Shown: one piece after another, positions 10,127 to 18,622 of the stretch
Numbering within the stretch: position 1 is the first letter of the stretch
Layout of the letters: each line of letters starts with the position of its first letter
NCBI RefSeq assembly: GCF_007677725.1
Contig: NZ_VEDF01000002.1
Location: forward strand, 124,001 to 188,000
Direction of reading: 5' to 3'
DNA length: 64,000 nucleotides
DNA from: Pseudomonas sp. URMO17WK12:I11
GTDB taxonomy: Bacteria > Pseudomonadota > Gammaproteobacteria > Pseudomonadales > Pseudomonadaceae
Position numbers and translations under genes: made by a program
The notes under the pieces: model-generated
Seen by the model: the letters and a program-made list of their open reading frames with translations, nothing else
What the model was told of the DNA's origin: nothing
Database searches by the model: none

Positions 10127-11167
10127 ATGACAGACAAGAGCCAGCAATTTGCCAGCGACAACTATTCCGGGATTTGCCCAGAAGCCTGGGCCGCCATGGA
10201 GAAGGCCAACCAGGGCCATGATCGCGCCTACGGCGACGACCAGTGGACCGAGCGCGCGGCCCAGTATTTTCGCGACCTGTTCGAAACCGACTGCGAGGTG
10301 TTCTTCGCCTTCAACGGCACGGCCGCCAACTCCCTGGCCCTGGCCTCGCTGTGCCAGAGCTATCACAGCGTGATCTGCTCCGAGACAGCCCACGTCGAAA
10401 CCGACGAGTGCGGCGCGCCGGAGTTCTTCTCCAACGGCTCCAAGCTGCTGACCGCAGCCAGCGTCAACGGCAAGCTGACGCCCGAGTCGATCCGCGAGGT
10501 GGCGCTCAAGCGCCAGGACATCCACTACCCCAAGCCACGCGTGGTGACCATCACCCAGGCCACCGAAGTGGGCACGGTGTATCGCCCTGACGAGCTCAAG
10601 GCGATCAGCGCGACCTGCAAGGAGCTGGGCCTGAACCTGCACATGGATGGCGCGCGCTTCACCAACGCTTGCGCGTTCCTCGGCTGCAGCCCGGCCGAGC
10701 TGACCTGGAAAGCCGGCGTCGATGTGCTGTGCTTTGGCGGCACCAAGAACGGCATGGCCGTGGGCGAGGCGATCCTGTTCTTCAACCGTCAGCTGGCTGA
10801 AGACTTCGATTACCGCTGCAAGCAGGCCGGGCAGCTGGCCTCGAAGATGCGCTTCCTGTCGGCGCCATGGGTGGGGTTGCTGGAGGACGGCGCCTGGTTG
10901 CGCCATGGTGGACACGCCAATCATTGCGCGCAGTTGCTGGCGTCGTTGGTCAGTGGCCTACCCGGCGTGCAGCTGATGTTCCCGGTGGAGGCCAACGGGG
11001 TGTTCCTGCAGCTGCCTGAGCACGCGCTCGAAGCGCTGCGCAGCAAGGGCTGGCGCTTCTACACCTTCATCGGCAGCGGCGGCGCGCGGTTCATGTGCTC
11101 GTGGGATACCGAAGAAGCGCGAGTGCGCGAGTTGGCAGCCGATATCCGCAGCATCGTCAGCGCCTGA
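10127..11167 (+). CDS. ltaE: Low-specificity L-threonine aldolase
   Basis: A PLP-dependent fold-type I enzyme (346 residues) cleaving L-threonine or L-allo-threonine to glycine and acetaldehyde. Seen in the sequence: HMDGARF (aspartate contacting the pyridine nitrogen), the PLP lysine Lys207 in CFGGTKNGM, and the GTAANSLAL substrate-binding stretch near residue 64. It is divergent from the glyA-sox operon across a 262-bp shared region, in keeping with a link through glycine. Confidence 0.93.
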   Translation: MTDKSQQFASDNYSGICPEAWAAMEKANQGHDRAYGDDQWTERAAQYFRDLFETDCEVFFAFNGTAANSLALASLCQSYHSVICSETAHVETDECGAPEFFSNGSKLLTAASVNGKLTPESIREVALKRQDIHYPKPRVVTITQATEVGTVYRPDELKAISATCKELGLNLHMDGARFTNACAFLGCSPAELTWKAGVDVLCFGGTKNGMAVGEAILFFNRQLAEDFDYRCKQAGQLASKMRFLSAPWVGLLEDGAWLRHGGHANHCAQLLASLVSGLPGVQLMFPVEANGVFLQLPEHALEALRSKGWRFYTFIGSGGARFMCSWDTEEARVRELAADIRSIVSA

Positions 11168-11169
11168 CG

Positions 11170-11207
11170 GGCCCCATGCGCAGGCAAGCCTGCGCTCGCC
11201 TGGGGCC
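11170..11207. terminator. Hairpin between convergent ltaE and zapA-like genes
   Basis: Nested dyads GGCCCCA/TGGGGCC (outer) and GCGCAGGC-AA-GCCTGCGC (inner) lie between two convergent stop codons. There is no clear T-run on either side, so termination is inferred from position and stem strength. Confidence 0.45.
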
Positions 11208-11217
11208 TGCGCAGGCA

Positions 11218-11520
11218 TTACTGTTCGGCGATGGTGCGCACGATGGCATCGACCGTGGCGTCAATCTGCGCCTGGGTGCGCGCCAAGGTGTTCTGGTGTT
11301 CGTGCTGCAGCTCGACCTGCTTGGAACACAGGTTCAGTGCAGCGAGCACCAGCAGTTTGTCACCGATCAGGGTCGGGTACTGTCGCTTGGTGTCGTTCAG
11401 CGCGGTGTTGAGCATCCGCACGGCCTGGGCCAGGGTTTCTTCCTGGCCCTCTGGCGCCTTGATCGAATAGTCGATGCCGAGAATCGACACGACATTGATC
11501 GGCTGCTCTTGCAGTCTCAT
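11218..11520 (-). CDS. ZapA-like cell division protein
   Basis: A 100-residue protein with the ZapA layout: a short N-terminal beta-rich part (VVSILGIDYSIKAPEGQEETL), followed by KLLVLAALNLC and a long helical coiled-coil tail. ZapA promotes FtsZ bundling. The frame runs far upstream, but the ATG at 11520 overlaps the preceding gene stop by ATGA and gives the family N-terminus. The canonical Pseudomonas zapA lies next to the 6S RNA gene and a 5-formyl-tetrahydrofolate cyclo-ligase gene; neither is here, and the sequence looks divergent, so this is probably a second, paralogous copy. Confidence 0.8.
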   Translation of the reverse strand: MRLQEQPINVVSILGIDYSIKAPEGQEETLAQAVRMLNTALNDTKRQYPTLIGDKLLVLAALNLCSKQVELQHEHQNTLARTQAQIDATVDAIVRTIAEQ

Positions 11521-11747
11521 GCCTCGACGGCACCTGCACTGGCGCGCTCGAGCAGGGCCTGGATGCGCGCGGCGGCGGCGCCTTGCTTCTCTTCCTGCTC
11601 CATCAGCGACAGCTGCAGGGTTTCGTTCTCTTCCTTGGCCTGGGCCAGTTCCTGGTCGAGGGTGGCGTTGTGCGCGGTGAGTTGCGCATTTTTCTGCATC
11701 AGGTCGCTGACCAGTTGCTCGAGTTGATTCAGGGAGGCTTCCAGCAT
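11517..11747 (-). CDS. ZapB-like coiled-coil protein (TIGR02449 type)
   Basis: A 76-residue protein, almost wholly a coiled coil with heptad leucines (LNQLEQLVSDL...NAQLTAHNATLDQEL). Small proteins of this type are regularly encoded immediately before zapA in Pseudomonas and are described as TIGR02449 or ZapB-like. Its stop overlaps the start of the ZapA-like gene, so both are translationally coupled. Function in division is inferred only from the pairing. Confidence 0.75.
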   Translation of the reverse strand: MLEASLNQLEQLVSDLMQKNAQLTAHNATLDQELAQAKEENETLQLSLMEQEEKQGAAAARIQALLERASAGAVEA

Positions 11748-11910
11748 GGGGTCTATCTCGGTTGTTGCAAAGGGCGCACACGATAAAGAAAAGCGTGAGC
11801 CCCCGCCATTAAATATCGATTTCGCGAGGTTTCACGCCGCAGATTGACAGGCTATCGGCTCCCTTGTTCCGACCTGCGTCAACCGTCGGTCAGCTTTCGA
11901 GCTGCTAATG

Positions 11911-11982
11911 GCTAGCTACAAGCTGCAAGCTACATGAAAGAGCGACGGTGGCGCGTTCCCTCTTGCAGCTTGCAGCTTGCAC
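11911..11982. repeat. Inverted AGCTGCAAGCT repeat
   Basis: CTACAAGCTGCAAGCTACATGAAAGAG (11916 onward) is followed after a GC-rich spacer by CTCTTGCAGCTTGCAGCTTG, giving an imperfect inverted repeat next to the gbcB stop codon. It may act in termination of gbcB or be a mobile intergenic repeat. Confidence 0.6.
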
Positions 11983-11983
11983 C

Positions 11984-13084
11984 TTAGTAGTCGATGCGCA
12001 CGTCGCCCTTGGGCACGCTGCAGCACGACAGGATGTAGCCTTCGGCTTCGTCTTCTTCGGTGATCCCGCCGTTGTGCTCCATCTCCACTTCACCGCCCAG
12101 CTTGAGCACCTTGCAGGTGCCACAGATGCCCATGCCGCAAGCTTTGGGGATCATCAGGCCGACTTTCGCTGCAGCCGCGTGCACGGTCTCGCCCGGGGCG
12201 ATGCGGATGCTCTTCTCGCTGCCGATGAATTCCACCAGGTTCAGGTCCGAGGCATCGACTTCCGGTGCATCGGCAGCCTGCTCGGCATGCTCCACGGCAT
12301 CGGCCTTGGCCTCCGCTGGGGTCGCACCGAACGACTCCTCGTGGTAGTTCTTCATGTCGAAGCCGACCGCTTCGAGCATGCGCTTGACTGCGCTCATGTA
12401 CGGGGTCGGGCCGCAACAGAACACCACGCGCTCCATGTAGTCAGGAGCGATCAGCTCCATCAGGCGCTGGTTCAGATAACCGCGATAACCCGCCCAGGGC
12501 TCGCCCAGGCCATGCTTCTCGCAAATGATGTGCAGGCTGAAGTTAGGCACGCGCGAGGCCATTTGTTCGAGCTCGCGGTGGTAGATGATGTCCTTGGGCG
12601 AACGAGCGCTGTGCACGAACACCATGTCGACATTGGCATTGGTGTCGTAGAACCAGCGCGCCATCGACATCACTGGGGTGATACCGACGCCACCGGAAAG
12701 GTAGAGCACCTTGGCCGCCGGGAAATCGATGGCATTGAACAAGCCCACCGGGCCGTGCACCGGCAACTCGGCGCCTTCGTGCATGGTGTCGTGCAGGAAG
12801 TTGGACACCTGCCCGCCCGGCACGCGCTTGACCGTGATCGAGAAGCTGTAGGGCACCGACGGCGAGCTGGAGATGGTGTAGGAGCGCATCACCGGCTTGC
12901 CTTCGATCTCCAGCTCCAGGGTCACGAACTGCCCGGGCTTGAAGAAGAACATGATCGGCTGGTCGGCCATGAAGCAGAAGGTGCGCACGTCCCAGGTCTC
13001 CTGGATGACCTTGACGCAGCGCACGATGTGGCGGCCGTTGGCCCAGGTCTGGGTAGTGACCGGATTGAGGAAGGTATCGGACAT
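11984..13084 (-). CDS. gbcB: Glycine betaine monooxygenase reductase subunit
   Basis: A 366-residue ferredoxin reductase-like protein. It has an FAD-binding domain (MRSYTISSSPS), an NAD-binding domain (YLSGGVGITPVMSMARWFYD, then CCGPTPYM), and a C-terminal plant-type 2Fe-2S domain with the ACGMGICGTC cluster motif and a distal SCC. It delivers electrons to GbcA for oxidative N-demethylation of glycine betaine to dimethylglycine and formaldehyde. ATG at 13084 is preferred over the ATG two codons earlier because GGAG is then six bases upstream. Divergent from gbcA. Confidence 0.94.
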   Translation of the reverse strand: MSDTFLNPVTTQTWANGRHIVRCVKVIQETWDVRTFCFMADQPIMFFFKPGQFVTLELEIEGKPVMRSYTISSSPSVPYSFSITVKRVPGGQVSNFLHDTMHEGAELPVHGPVGLFNAIDFPAAKVLYLSGGVGITPVMSMARWFYDTNANVDMVFVHSARSPKDIIYHRELEQMASRVPNFSLHIICEKHGLGEPWAGYRGYLNQRLMELIAPDYMERVVFCCGPTPYMSAVKRMLEAVGFDMKNYHEESFGATPAEAKADAVEHAEQAADAPEVDASDLNLVEFIGSEKSIRIAPGETVHAAAAKVGLMIPKACGMGICGTCKVLKLGGEVEMEHNGGITEEDEAEGYILSCCSVPKGDVRIDY

Positions 13085-13379
13085 GTTCATCTCCAGCAGC
13101 CGACTAGTGGGCTTTTTATGGCTGGGATAATGCGCAAGCTTGCGACGCCGTACATTCCTGCCAGCGACATCGGCGTGCTTATCGCGACCAGCCCCGCACG
13201 ACAAGGCTTGGCGCGTCGTAATTCAAATCGGCCATGTCGCCCATGGATACGGATCACGCCGCCTTCGGACGCACACTCCACGGCAAAACAACCTGCCATT
13301 TTTCGCAGGCAGCCTTGCGCCAACCACAACAACGATTAGCCACCTTTTGCCGGCCGCACACGGCCCCGAGGAATACACG
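13085..13379. promoter_or_regulatory. gbcA-gbcB divergent promoter region
   Basis: The 295-bp region between divergent start codons must hold both promoters. Three GCGAC cores occur at 13142, 13164 and 13184 (22 and 20 bp apart), which recalls the spaced repeats bound by AraC-type regulators; GbdR is the expected activator. The exact site is not proven by sequence alone. Confidence 0.5.
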
Positions 13380-14672
13380 ATGGACGTCACCGCAACCCTG
13401 AGCCTGGGCGATCCACTTGAAGCTGCACGCAAGGCGACTGCCGAGATGCTGCAGACCCGCGAGCGCACCTACTCGCTGCCCCAGCCGTTCTACACCGACG
13501 AGCGTCTGTTCCAGATCGACATGCAGGAGATCTTCCACAAGGAGTGGTTGATCGCCGGCATGACGTGCGAGATCCCGGCCAAGGGCAACTACATCACCTT
13601 GCAGATCGGCAAGAATCCGATCCTGGTGGTGCGAGGCACCGAAGGCAAGGTGCATGCCTTCCATAACGTCTGCCGCCACCGCGGTTCACGCCTGTGCGTC
13701 AGCGACAAGGGCAAGGTGGCCAAGCTGGTCTGCCACTACCACCAGTGGACCTATGAACTGGACGGCCGCCTGCTGTTCGCCGGCACCGAAATGGGCGCCG
13801 ACTTCGACATGAAGGAGTACGGCCTCAAGCCTGTGCACGTGAAGGTCGCCGGCGGCTATATCTTCATCAGCCTGGCGGAAAACCCGCCTGCCATCGACGA
13901 GTTCCTGGCCACCCTGGACCACTACATGGAACCGTACGACATGGAAAACACCAAGGTGGCGGTGCAGACCACCTTGATGGAAAAGGCCAACTGGAAGCTG
14001 GTGCTGGAAAACAACCGCGAGTGCTACCACTGCTCCGGCTCCCACCCAGAGCTGCTGCAAAGCCTGCTGGAGTGGGACGACACCAACGACCCGCGCGCCG
14101 ACCAAGCCTTCAAGGACCACGTGGCTGCTTCCGCCGCCGCCTGGGAAGCCGAGAAGATCCCGTACCTGCACAAGAGCCATGGCCTGCGTAACCGCATCGT
14201 GCGCATGCCGCTGCTCAAGGGCACCGTGTCGATGACCATGGACGGCAAACAGGCCTGTCAGAAGCTGATGGGCCGCATCAAGAACCCGGACCTGGGCTCG
14301 ATGCGCATCCTCCACCTGCCGCACTCGTGGAACCACTGCATGGGCGATCACATGATCGTCTTCACCGTGTGGCCGATCAGCGCGCAGGAGACCATGGTCA
14401 CCACCAAGTGGCTGGTGCACAAGGATGCGGTAGAAGGCGTGGACTACAACCCTGAGCACATGCGCAAGGTATGGGATGCCACCAACGACCAGGACCGCCG
14501 CCTGGCCGAAGAGAACCAGCGCGGGATCAATTCCACCGCCTACCAGCCTGGGCCGTACTCGAAGACCTACGAGTTTGGCGTGGTCAACTTCATCGACTGG
14601 TACAGCCAGCGGGTACTGGAGAACCTGGGAGCGGAGCCGGCGCCGTACTTGAAAGAAGTTCAAGCTCAATAA
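13380..14672 (+). CDS. gbcA: Glycine betaine monooxygenase oxygenase subunit
   Basis: A 430-residue Rieske-type ring-hydroxylating-oxygenase relative that demethylates glycine betaine. The Rieske 2Fe-2S ligands are visible as Cys98-x-His100 and Cys118-xx-His121, and a mononuclear iron site is suggested by the NNRECYHCSGSHPEL stretch about 100 residues later. The frame is open upstream of the gene, but ATG at 13380 has GAGGA seven bases before it. Works with GbcB encoded divergently. Confidence 0.95.
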   Translation: MDVTATLSLGDPLEAARKATAEMLQTRERTYSLPQPFYTDERLFQIDMQEIFHKEWLIAGMTCEIPAKGNYITLQIGKNPILVVRGTEGKVHAFHNVCRHRGSRLCVSDKGKVAKLVCHYHQWTYELDGRLLFAGTEMGADFDMKEYGLKPVHVKVAGGYIFISLAENPPAIDEFLATLDHYMEPYDMENTKVAVQTTLMEKANWKLVLENNRECYHCSGSHPELLQSLLEWDDTNDPRADQAFKDHVAASAAAWEAEKIPYLHKSHGLRNRIVRMPLLKGTVSMTMDGKQACQKLMGRIKNPDLGSMRILHLPHSWNHCMGDHMIVFTVWPISAQETMVTTKWLVHKDAVEGVDYNPEHMRKVWDATNDQDRRLAEENQRGINSTAYQPGPYSKTYEFGVVNFIDWYSQRVLENLGAEPAPYLKEVQAQ

Positions 14673-14683
14673 TTGACTGAAAC

Positions 14684-14713
14684 ACGCCTGTGGATGAACC
14701 ACAGGCGTTTCTC
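14684..14713 (+). terminator. Terminator after gbcA
   Basis: A perfect 10-bp stem (14684-14693 with 14699-14708) with a 5-nt loop is followed by TTTCTC. It lies 12 bp after the gbcA stop and separates it from the convergent RHS-type gene. Confidence 0.75.
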
Positions 14714-14714
14714 A

Positions 14715-15566
14715 TCAGCTGCTGCGGATATCCTTGCGTTCGTCTGAGAGTGAGTTGGAGGGTGAGTTGGAGGGTGGCCTCCTAGCCGGATTTATTCCGG
14801 AATCCTGCATCAACTCCACTTCTGTCAATTCCAGCGATATAGGTTCTCGCCTTCGGGGAAACCAGGCGGTCACCATAGCCCCCGTGTTCGCTTTGACGTT
14901 TTGCCATGCCTGGAGCCCCATGGGTTTAACGACCAATACTGCTTTGGTTACCAGTGACAAGGCCACCAAGTCTGTTCCAAGCGCTCCAGCGACGAATGCT
15001 TGCGGAGCAAATCGGGTATAGCTGGTTATTGCCGCGCCCGTACTTATCGCGCCGCCAAGCACTGCGAGGGCATTAGCGCCCACTCCCCATCTGGAAGTGG
15101 GTACCGGTAAGACCAGGGACATGACAGCGCCTGCTGCGTTCAATGCCACTACCCCGCCGTTGAGCGCGTGTCCGGCGACTGCAGAGACAATAGCGGGTAC
15201 CGGGGGTGGCGGTGTAGTGGTGGGTAGCGTCGATGTGAAGGTACGGCGTAGAGGGAAGCCACCCGACGGATCCCGACGGTTTACCGGATCGCCTGCGCAG
15301 TACATATACGCATTCATCCCGCCTTTGCCAAACGGGCTCAGTCTATCTGCACTTTGAAAGCGCATGATGCCCGGATTGAATTGCCGATAGCCGTTGCCTA
15401 GGTGATAACAGCCCGTCAGAGGATCCTTGGGTTCGCCACAGAACGCACTCATTGGCCCGTCTTGATCGGCAGACCGCCCATAGGCCGTATACGCACGGGG
15501 GACATAGGCCGAATCGTGGATGACAGAACGCTGGCCGTCGAGCGCAAGTAGCCGTACATGTTCCAT
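14715..15566 (-). CDS. Short RHS-core protein with hydrophobic C-terminal domain
   Basis: A 283-residue protein. Residues 1-105 are an RHS core end (LLALDGQRSVI, YTAYG, CYHLGNGYR, MRFQSADRLSPFG, NRRDPSGG). After the DPSGG junction comes a proline-rich linker and a region with several alanine/glycine/valine-rich hydrophobic segments (about 125-225) that could be membrane-spanning. ATG at 15566 has a GAGG six bases upstream. Its C-terminal part looks distantly related in layout to that of the neighbouring RHS gene. Base composition is lower in GC than the flanking catabolic genes, suggesting acquisition. Toxin activity is possible but not shown. Confidence 0.75.
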   Translation of the reverse strand: MEHVRLLALDGQRSVIHDSAYVPRAYTAYGRSADQDGPMSAFCGEPKDPLTGCYHLGNGYRQFNPGIMRFQSADRLSPFGKGGMNAYMYCAGDPVNRRDPSGGFPLRRTFTSTLPTTTPPPPVPAIVSAVAGHALNGGVVALNAAGAVMSLVLPVPTSRWGVGANALAVLGGAISTGAAITSYTRFAPQAFVAGALGTDLVALSLVTKAVLVVKPMGLQAWQNVKANTGAMVTAWFPRRREPISLELTEVELMQDSGINPARRPPSNSPSNSLSDERKDIRSS

Positions 15567-15692
15567 GGCAGGCCTCGGAGATTGAGGGTGAATTCACAGC
15601 TGATAGTGGTATGTACCAGCCCTATGTCGAAAAGCGCGGGAGTTTCACAAGCGGATGGCGACGCCTGCCGCTGGTCGTTTCACATGGACGTT

Positions 15693-16466
15693 TCATGATG
15701 TACGTCTCACCACTGTGACGCTTTCTGGCGGACTCGGCGACGAGCGAAGATGACTCAAGGGAAGTACGACTTGCGGGCCGCTGGATCGCCAGGGTTTATG
15801 CTGCGCCAATTTCCATGCTTCAAACGCAGAGGTCGCCAGCGATATGCTCGTCAACCCTGCAACTGCCCAGGTTTGCCAATCGCTTTCCGGATCAACCATC
15901 CGAGTGATACCGATGGTAATCCCTGCAGTAGCTGATACGGCACTGATGCTGGAAAGCACCCAGTCTGAGCGAGTGGGCAATGGAATGTCCGGCGCGAGCG
16001 GCTCCAGGGCAGTCCTTCGTGCAGCACTGCCCTGCTTGTAAAGAGATCTGAAGCGCAATCCGCTGATGAACAGCCCCACCATATTGGTCAGAACACTCAG
16101 CGCTGGAAGCACATAATCCGCTGGCTTGGACTCTGACTGGGCACCAGTGGGATCACGGTGGTTGACTGGATCACCCCTGCAATAGGCATAACTATTCAGC
16201 CCACCCTGGTCAAACGGGCTTAGCCTGTCTGCTGACTGAAAGCGCATCAAAGCAGGGTTGTAGGCACGGTAGCCATTGCCCAGGTGGTAACACAGGGTAA
16301 AGGGATCATGGCGCTCACCGTTGTATGCAAGCACACCGACTGTGGCATTCGCTCGGTAGCCGTAGGCAGAATAGCGACTGACAGCGAGTGGCACGAGGAG
16401 CATCGGGACCGTTCCTGATGGGTGAACCTCGAAAGAGATTACCCGGCCGAACGCGCCACGCTCCAC
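15693..16466 (-). CDS. Short RHS-core protein, possibly degraded at its 5' end
   Basis: The frame (257 codons) holds an RHS core end (YSAYGYR, YNGERHDPF, CYHLGNGYRAYNP, MRFQSADRLSPF, NHRDPTGA) followed by a hydrophobic C-terminal region of about 150 residues. The frame starts with a GTG at 16466; an ATG at 16403 with an AGGA nine bases upstream is an alternative that gives a more usual RHS N-terminus. Another frame upstream starts with ATG near 16503, so an inactivating frameshift at the 5' end cannot be ruled out. It lies 126 bp upstream of the similar gene at 14715-15566. Confidence 0.65.
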   Translation of the reverse strand: MERGAFGRVISFEVHPSGTVPMLLVPLAVSRYSAYGYRANATVGVLAYNGERHDPFTLCYHLGNGYRAYNPALMRFQSADRLSPFDQGGLNSYAYCRGDPVNHRDPTGAQSESKPADYVLPALSVLTNMVGLFISGLRFRSLYKQGSAARRTALEPLAPDIPLPTRSDWVLSSISAVSATAGITIGITRMVDPESDWQTWAVAGLTSISLATSAFEAWKLAQHKPWRSSGPQVVLPLSHLRSSPSPPESVTVVRRTS

Positions 16467-16608
16467 TGGCAGTTTTGTCAGTAGACGGGCTCATCGACAT
16501 GCCCTGTCCACACGGTGATGGTCCACAGCCGGCGCCGTGCGATGCGATTACTTGGGTCAAAACCGCGTCATGCACAGGCACCAGGCTGAAACCATGAGAT
16601 GGCCAGGC

Positions 16609-17379
16609 TCAGCGCAGGACACCCTCCTCTATCAGCAGCTTGAGGATGGCTTCGGCGCCTTCCTGTGGAGAAACATCCTTCAGCACCTTGCCGCCACCAC
16701 CACTGGCCTTGGCGGTGGCTGCCTTCATCCGGTCCGCGCCGCTCTTGGCTTTGATCACCTTGAGCCGCTTGGGCCGTGGCCGTGCTGGCTGCAGCTCGGC
16801 ATCCGTGAGCAATTGATCCTCGACGATCGTGACATTACGCGCCGCCAGCACGCCACGGCGCGCCGGCCCGAAGGCGCTCTGGCGAGGCTTGGGGGCGGCG
16901 TTATCCACAGTCGCCAGCAGCGGTAGACGCACTTTCAGGCGGCGACGTTGGCCACGCGGCAATGCCTGCAGCACCTGGGCAGTACCGTTCTCGATCGACT
17001 CTACCTCGGCCAAGCCGACGATCAGCGGCCAGCCCAGCTTCTCGGCCAGCAGAAACGGCAACATCCCCGAGCCTTCGCCGGTTTCGGCCTGGCTGCCGGT
17101 CAGCACCAGTTGCGCGCCGGCATCGCGCAGGTAATCGCCCAGCACGCCCAGCACATCGGCACCGACCGGTTGCTCCAGCACGTCCAGGTGCTCCAGGCCC
17201 ATGCCCAGGTAGGCACGCAATGCTTCTTCATGCGGGTCGCCGGCGTGTACCACTTGCAAATCATCCCCAGCCAGCTGCAAACCCAGCTCGACGGCGCGTG
17301 CGTCTTGCTCGGCGCGGCGCGCGCGGCCGGAGCTTGGGTGGGCACCGATGGAAACCAGGCTGATCACTTTCGTACTCAT
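16609..17379 (-). CDS. Electron transfer flavoprotein beta-type subunit of the dgc operon
   Basis: A 256-residue ETF beta-family protein (ADVLGVLGDYLRDAGAQLVLTGSQAETGEGSGMLPFLLAEKLGWP is the AMP/flavin-interface region, seen near residues 78-122). It probably pairs with the alpha-type protein just upstream to accept electrons from dimethylglycine demethylase DgcAB. ATG at 17379 is chosen because AGGGG lies seven bases before it; two in-frame ATGs lie at 17385 and 17400. It is the last gene of the dipeptidase-DUF5943-dgcA-dgcB-etf operon. Confidence 0.85.
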   Translation of the reverse strand: MSTKVISLVSIGAHPSSGRARRAEQDARAVELGLQLAGDDLQVVHAGDPHEEALRAYLGMGLEHLDVLEQPVGADVLGVLGDYLRDAGAQLVLTGSQAETGEGSGMLPFLLAEKLGWPLIVGLAEVESIENGTAQVLQALPRGQRRRLKVRLPLLATVDNAAPKPRQSAFGPARRGVLAARNVTIVEDQLLTDAELQPARPRPKRLKVIKAKSGADRMKAATAKASGGGGKVLKDVSPQEGAEAILKLLIEEGVLR

Positions 17380-17389
17380 GCTCATGCCC

Positions 17390-18622
17390 CTATGCCGCAT
17401 CGCGCTGAGCGCCGCTGCGGAAGTTTTCCACAGCCTCGATCAAGGCCTTGAGAATTGCCGAGCTGTCGCCAATGACCGACAGGTCGGCGCGTTTGATCAT
17501 GTCGCAGCCAGGGTCCATGTTGATCGCCACGACCTTGTCGCAGGCGCCGATGCCTTGCAGATGCTGGATAGCGCCGGAGATACCCACCGCCATGTACACC
17601 CGCGCGGTGACCCAGGTACCCGTGGCGCCCACCTGGCGATTGCGCGGCATGAAGCCGTCGTCCACCGCCACCCGCGAGGCACCCTCGGTAGCGCCAAGGG
17701 CTGAGGTCGCCTGGTGATACAGGTCCCAGTCCTTGACCCCGTTGCCCCCGGACACGATGAATTCAGCTTCGGCCATGGCGATGGTCGCCGGGTCCACCGC
17801 CACCGAGCCAAGGTCTTCGATGCGCGAGAGGCTGCGCACCACGCTTGTGGACAACTCGACCGGCAGTGCCTCATGCCGGGTATCACTGACTGGATCGGCG
17901 CACTCTGCGGCTGCCAGGATCAAGCGCGGTAGCGAGCGCTGCAGGTCCTGCTGGCCGGCGCCGGCACGGCCGATGCATTGGCCGTCCTTGACCTGCCACA
18001 CCCGTGTGGCCGGCCGCTCGCCGAGCGAGGCGCCCAGGCGCCGACCCAACTCGCCGCCGCCGGTGCGGCTGTCTGGCAGCAGCCAATGGCGCGGCGTGAA
18101 CTGGTTATCCACAGCGCGCAGGCCCTGCACCAATTGCTCGGGCGCATAACCTTCGAATGCTTCACCTTCGATCACCAGCAGGCGGTCGACGCCAGCGCTG
18201 GCGAAGTTGCTTTCCTTGTGCTCACCGAAGACCACGGCGAGCACTGCGCCGTCACTGCCGGCCAGGCCGTGGGCCAGACCCAGCAGATCACGGTCATGGC
18301 TGCTCAGGCGGCCACCGACCATGTCCGGCACCACCGCCACGTAGAAGGCCGGTGTCGGCACCTGGTGCAAAGGCAACTGCACTTCGGCGGCGGCCGTGCG
18401 CCGCCCTACGACGCCGGTGCCTTGCTGGGCGCCGCTGCGATCGATGCGCTTAAGGCCAGCAGGGCCAACGAACCCGGCTGCCATGGCGTGGGGATTCTTG
18501 CGCATGAGGCCGTTGGGCCCCATCCAGCTGGTCTGTTGCGTCTGCATCGCCGCATGCAGCGGATGCAGTCGGTTACGGGCGATCCACTCGGCGCGTGGGT
18601 CGCGGCGGATGATGTCGCTCAT
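17390..18622 (-). CDS. Electron transfer flavoprotein alpha-type subunit of the dgc operon
   Basis: A 410-residue ETF alpha-family protein. The C-terminal FAD-binding domain shows the typical VSGGNGVKD, GASRVAVDDGFMPRNRQVGATG and YMAVGISGAIQH stretches (about 290-365). It is longer than housekeeping ETF alpha because of an N-terminal extension of about 75 residues. Its ATG overlaps the dgcB stop (TGATG). Expected role: electron carrier from DgcA/DgcB towards the quinone pool. Confidence 0.88.
   Translation of the reverse strand: MSDIIRRDPRAEWIARNRLHPLHAAMQTQQTSWMGPNGLMRKNPHAMAAGFVGPAGLKRIDRSGAQQGTGVVGRRTAAAEVQLPLHQVPTPAFYVAVVPDMVGGRLSSHDRDLLGLAHGLAGSDGAVLAVVFGEHKESNFASAGVDRLLVIEGEAFEGYAPEQLVQGLRAVDNQFTPRHWLLPDSRTGGGELGRRLGASLGERPATRVWQVKDGQCIGRAGAGQQDLQRSLPRLILAAAECADPVSDTRHEALPVELSTSVVRSLSRIEDLGSVAVDPATIAMAEAEFIVSGGNGVKDWDLYHQATSALGATEGASRVAVDDGFMPRNRQVGATGTWVTARVYMAVGISGAIQHLQGIGACDKVVAINMDPGCDMIKRADLSVIGDSSAILKALIEAVENFRSGAQRDAA

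Noticed and set aside
11100..11217. 6S RNA (ssrS) next to the ZapA-like gene
   Set aside because: Only 50 bp separate the convergent stops, too short for the roughly 180-nt RNA.
14715..16466. Insertion sequence or transposon carrying the RHS pair
   Set aside because: No transposase, terminal inverted repeats or target duplication were seen at the borders.
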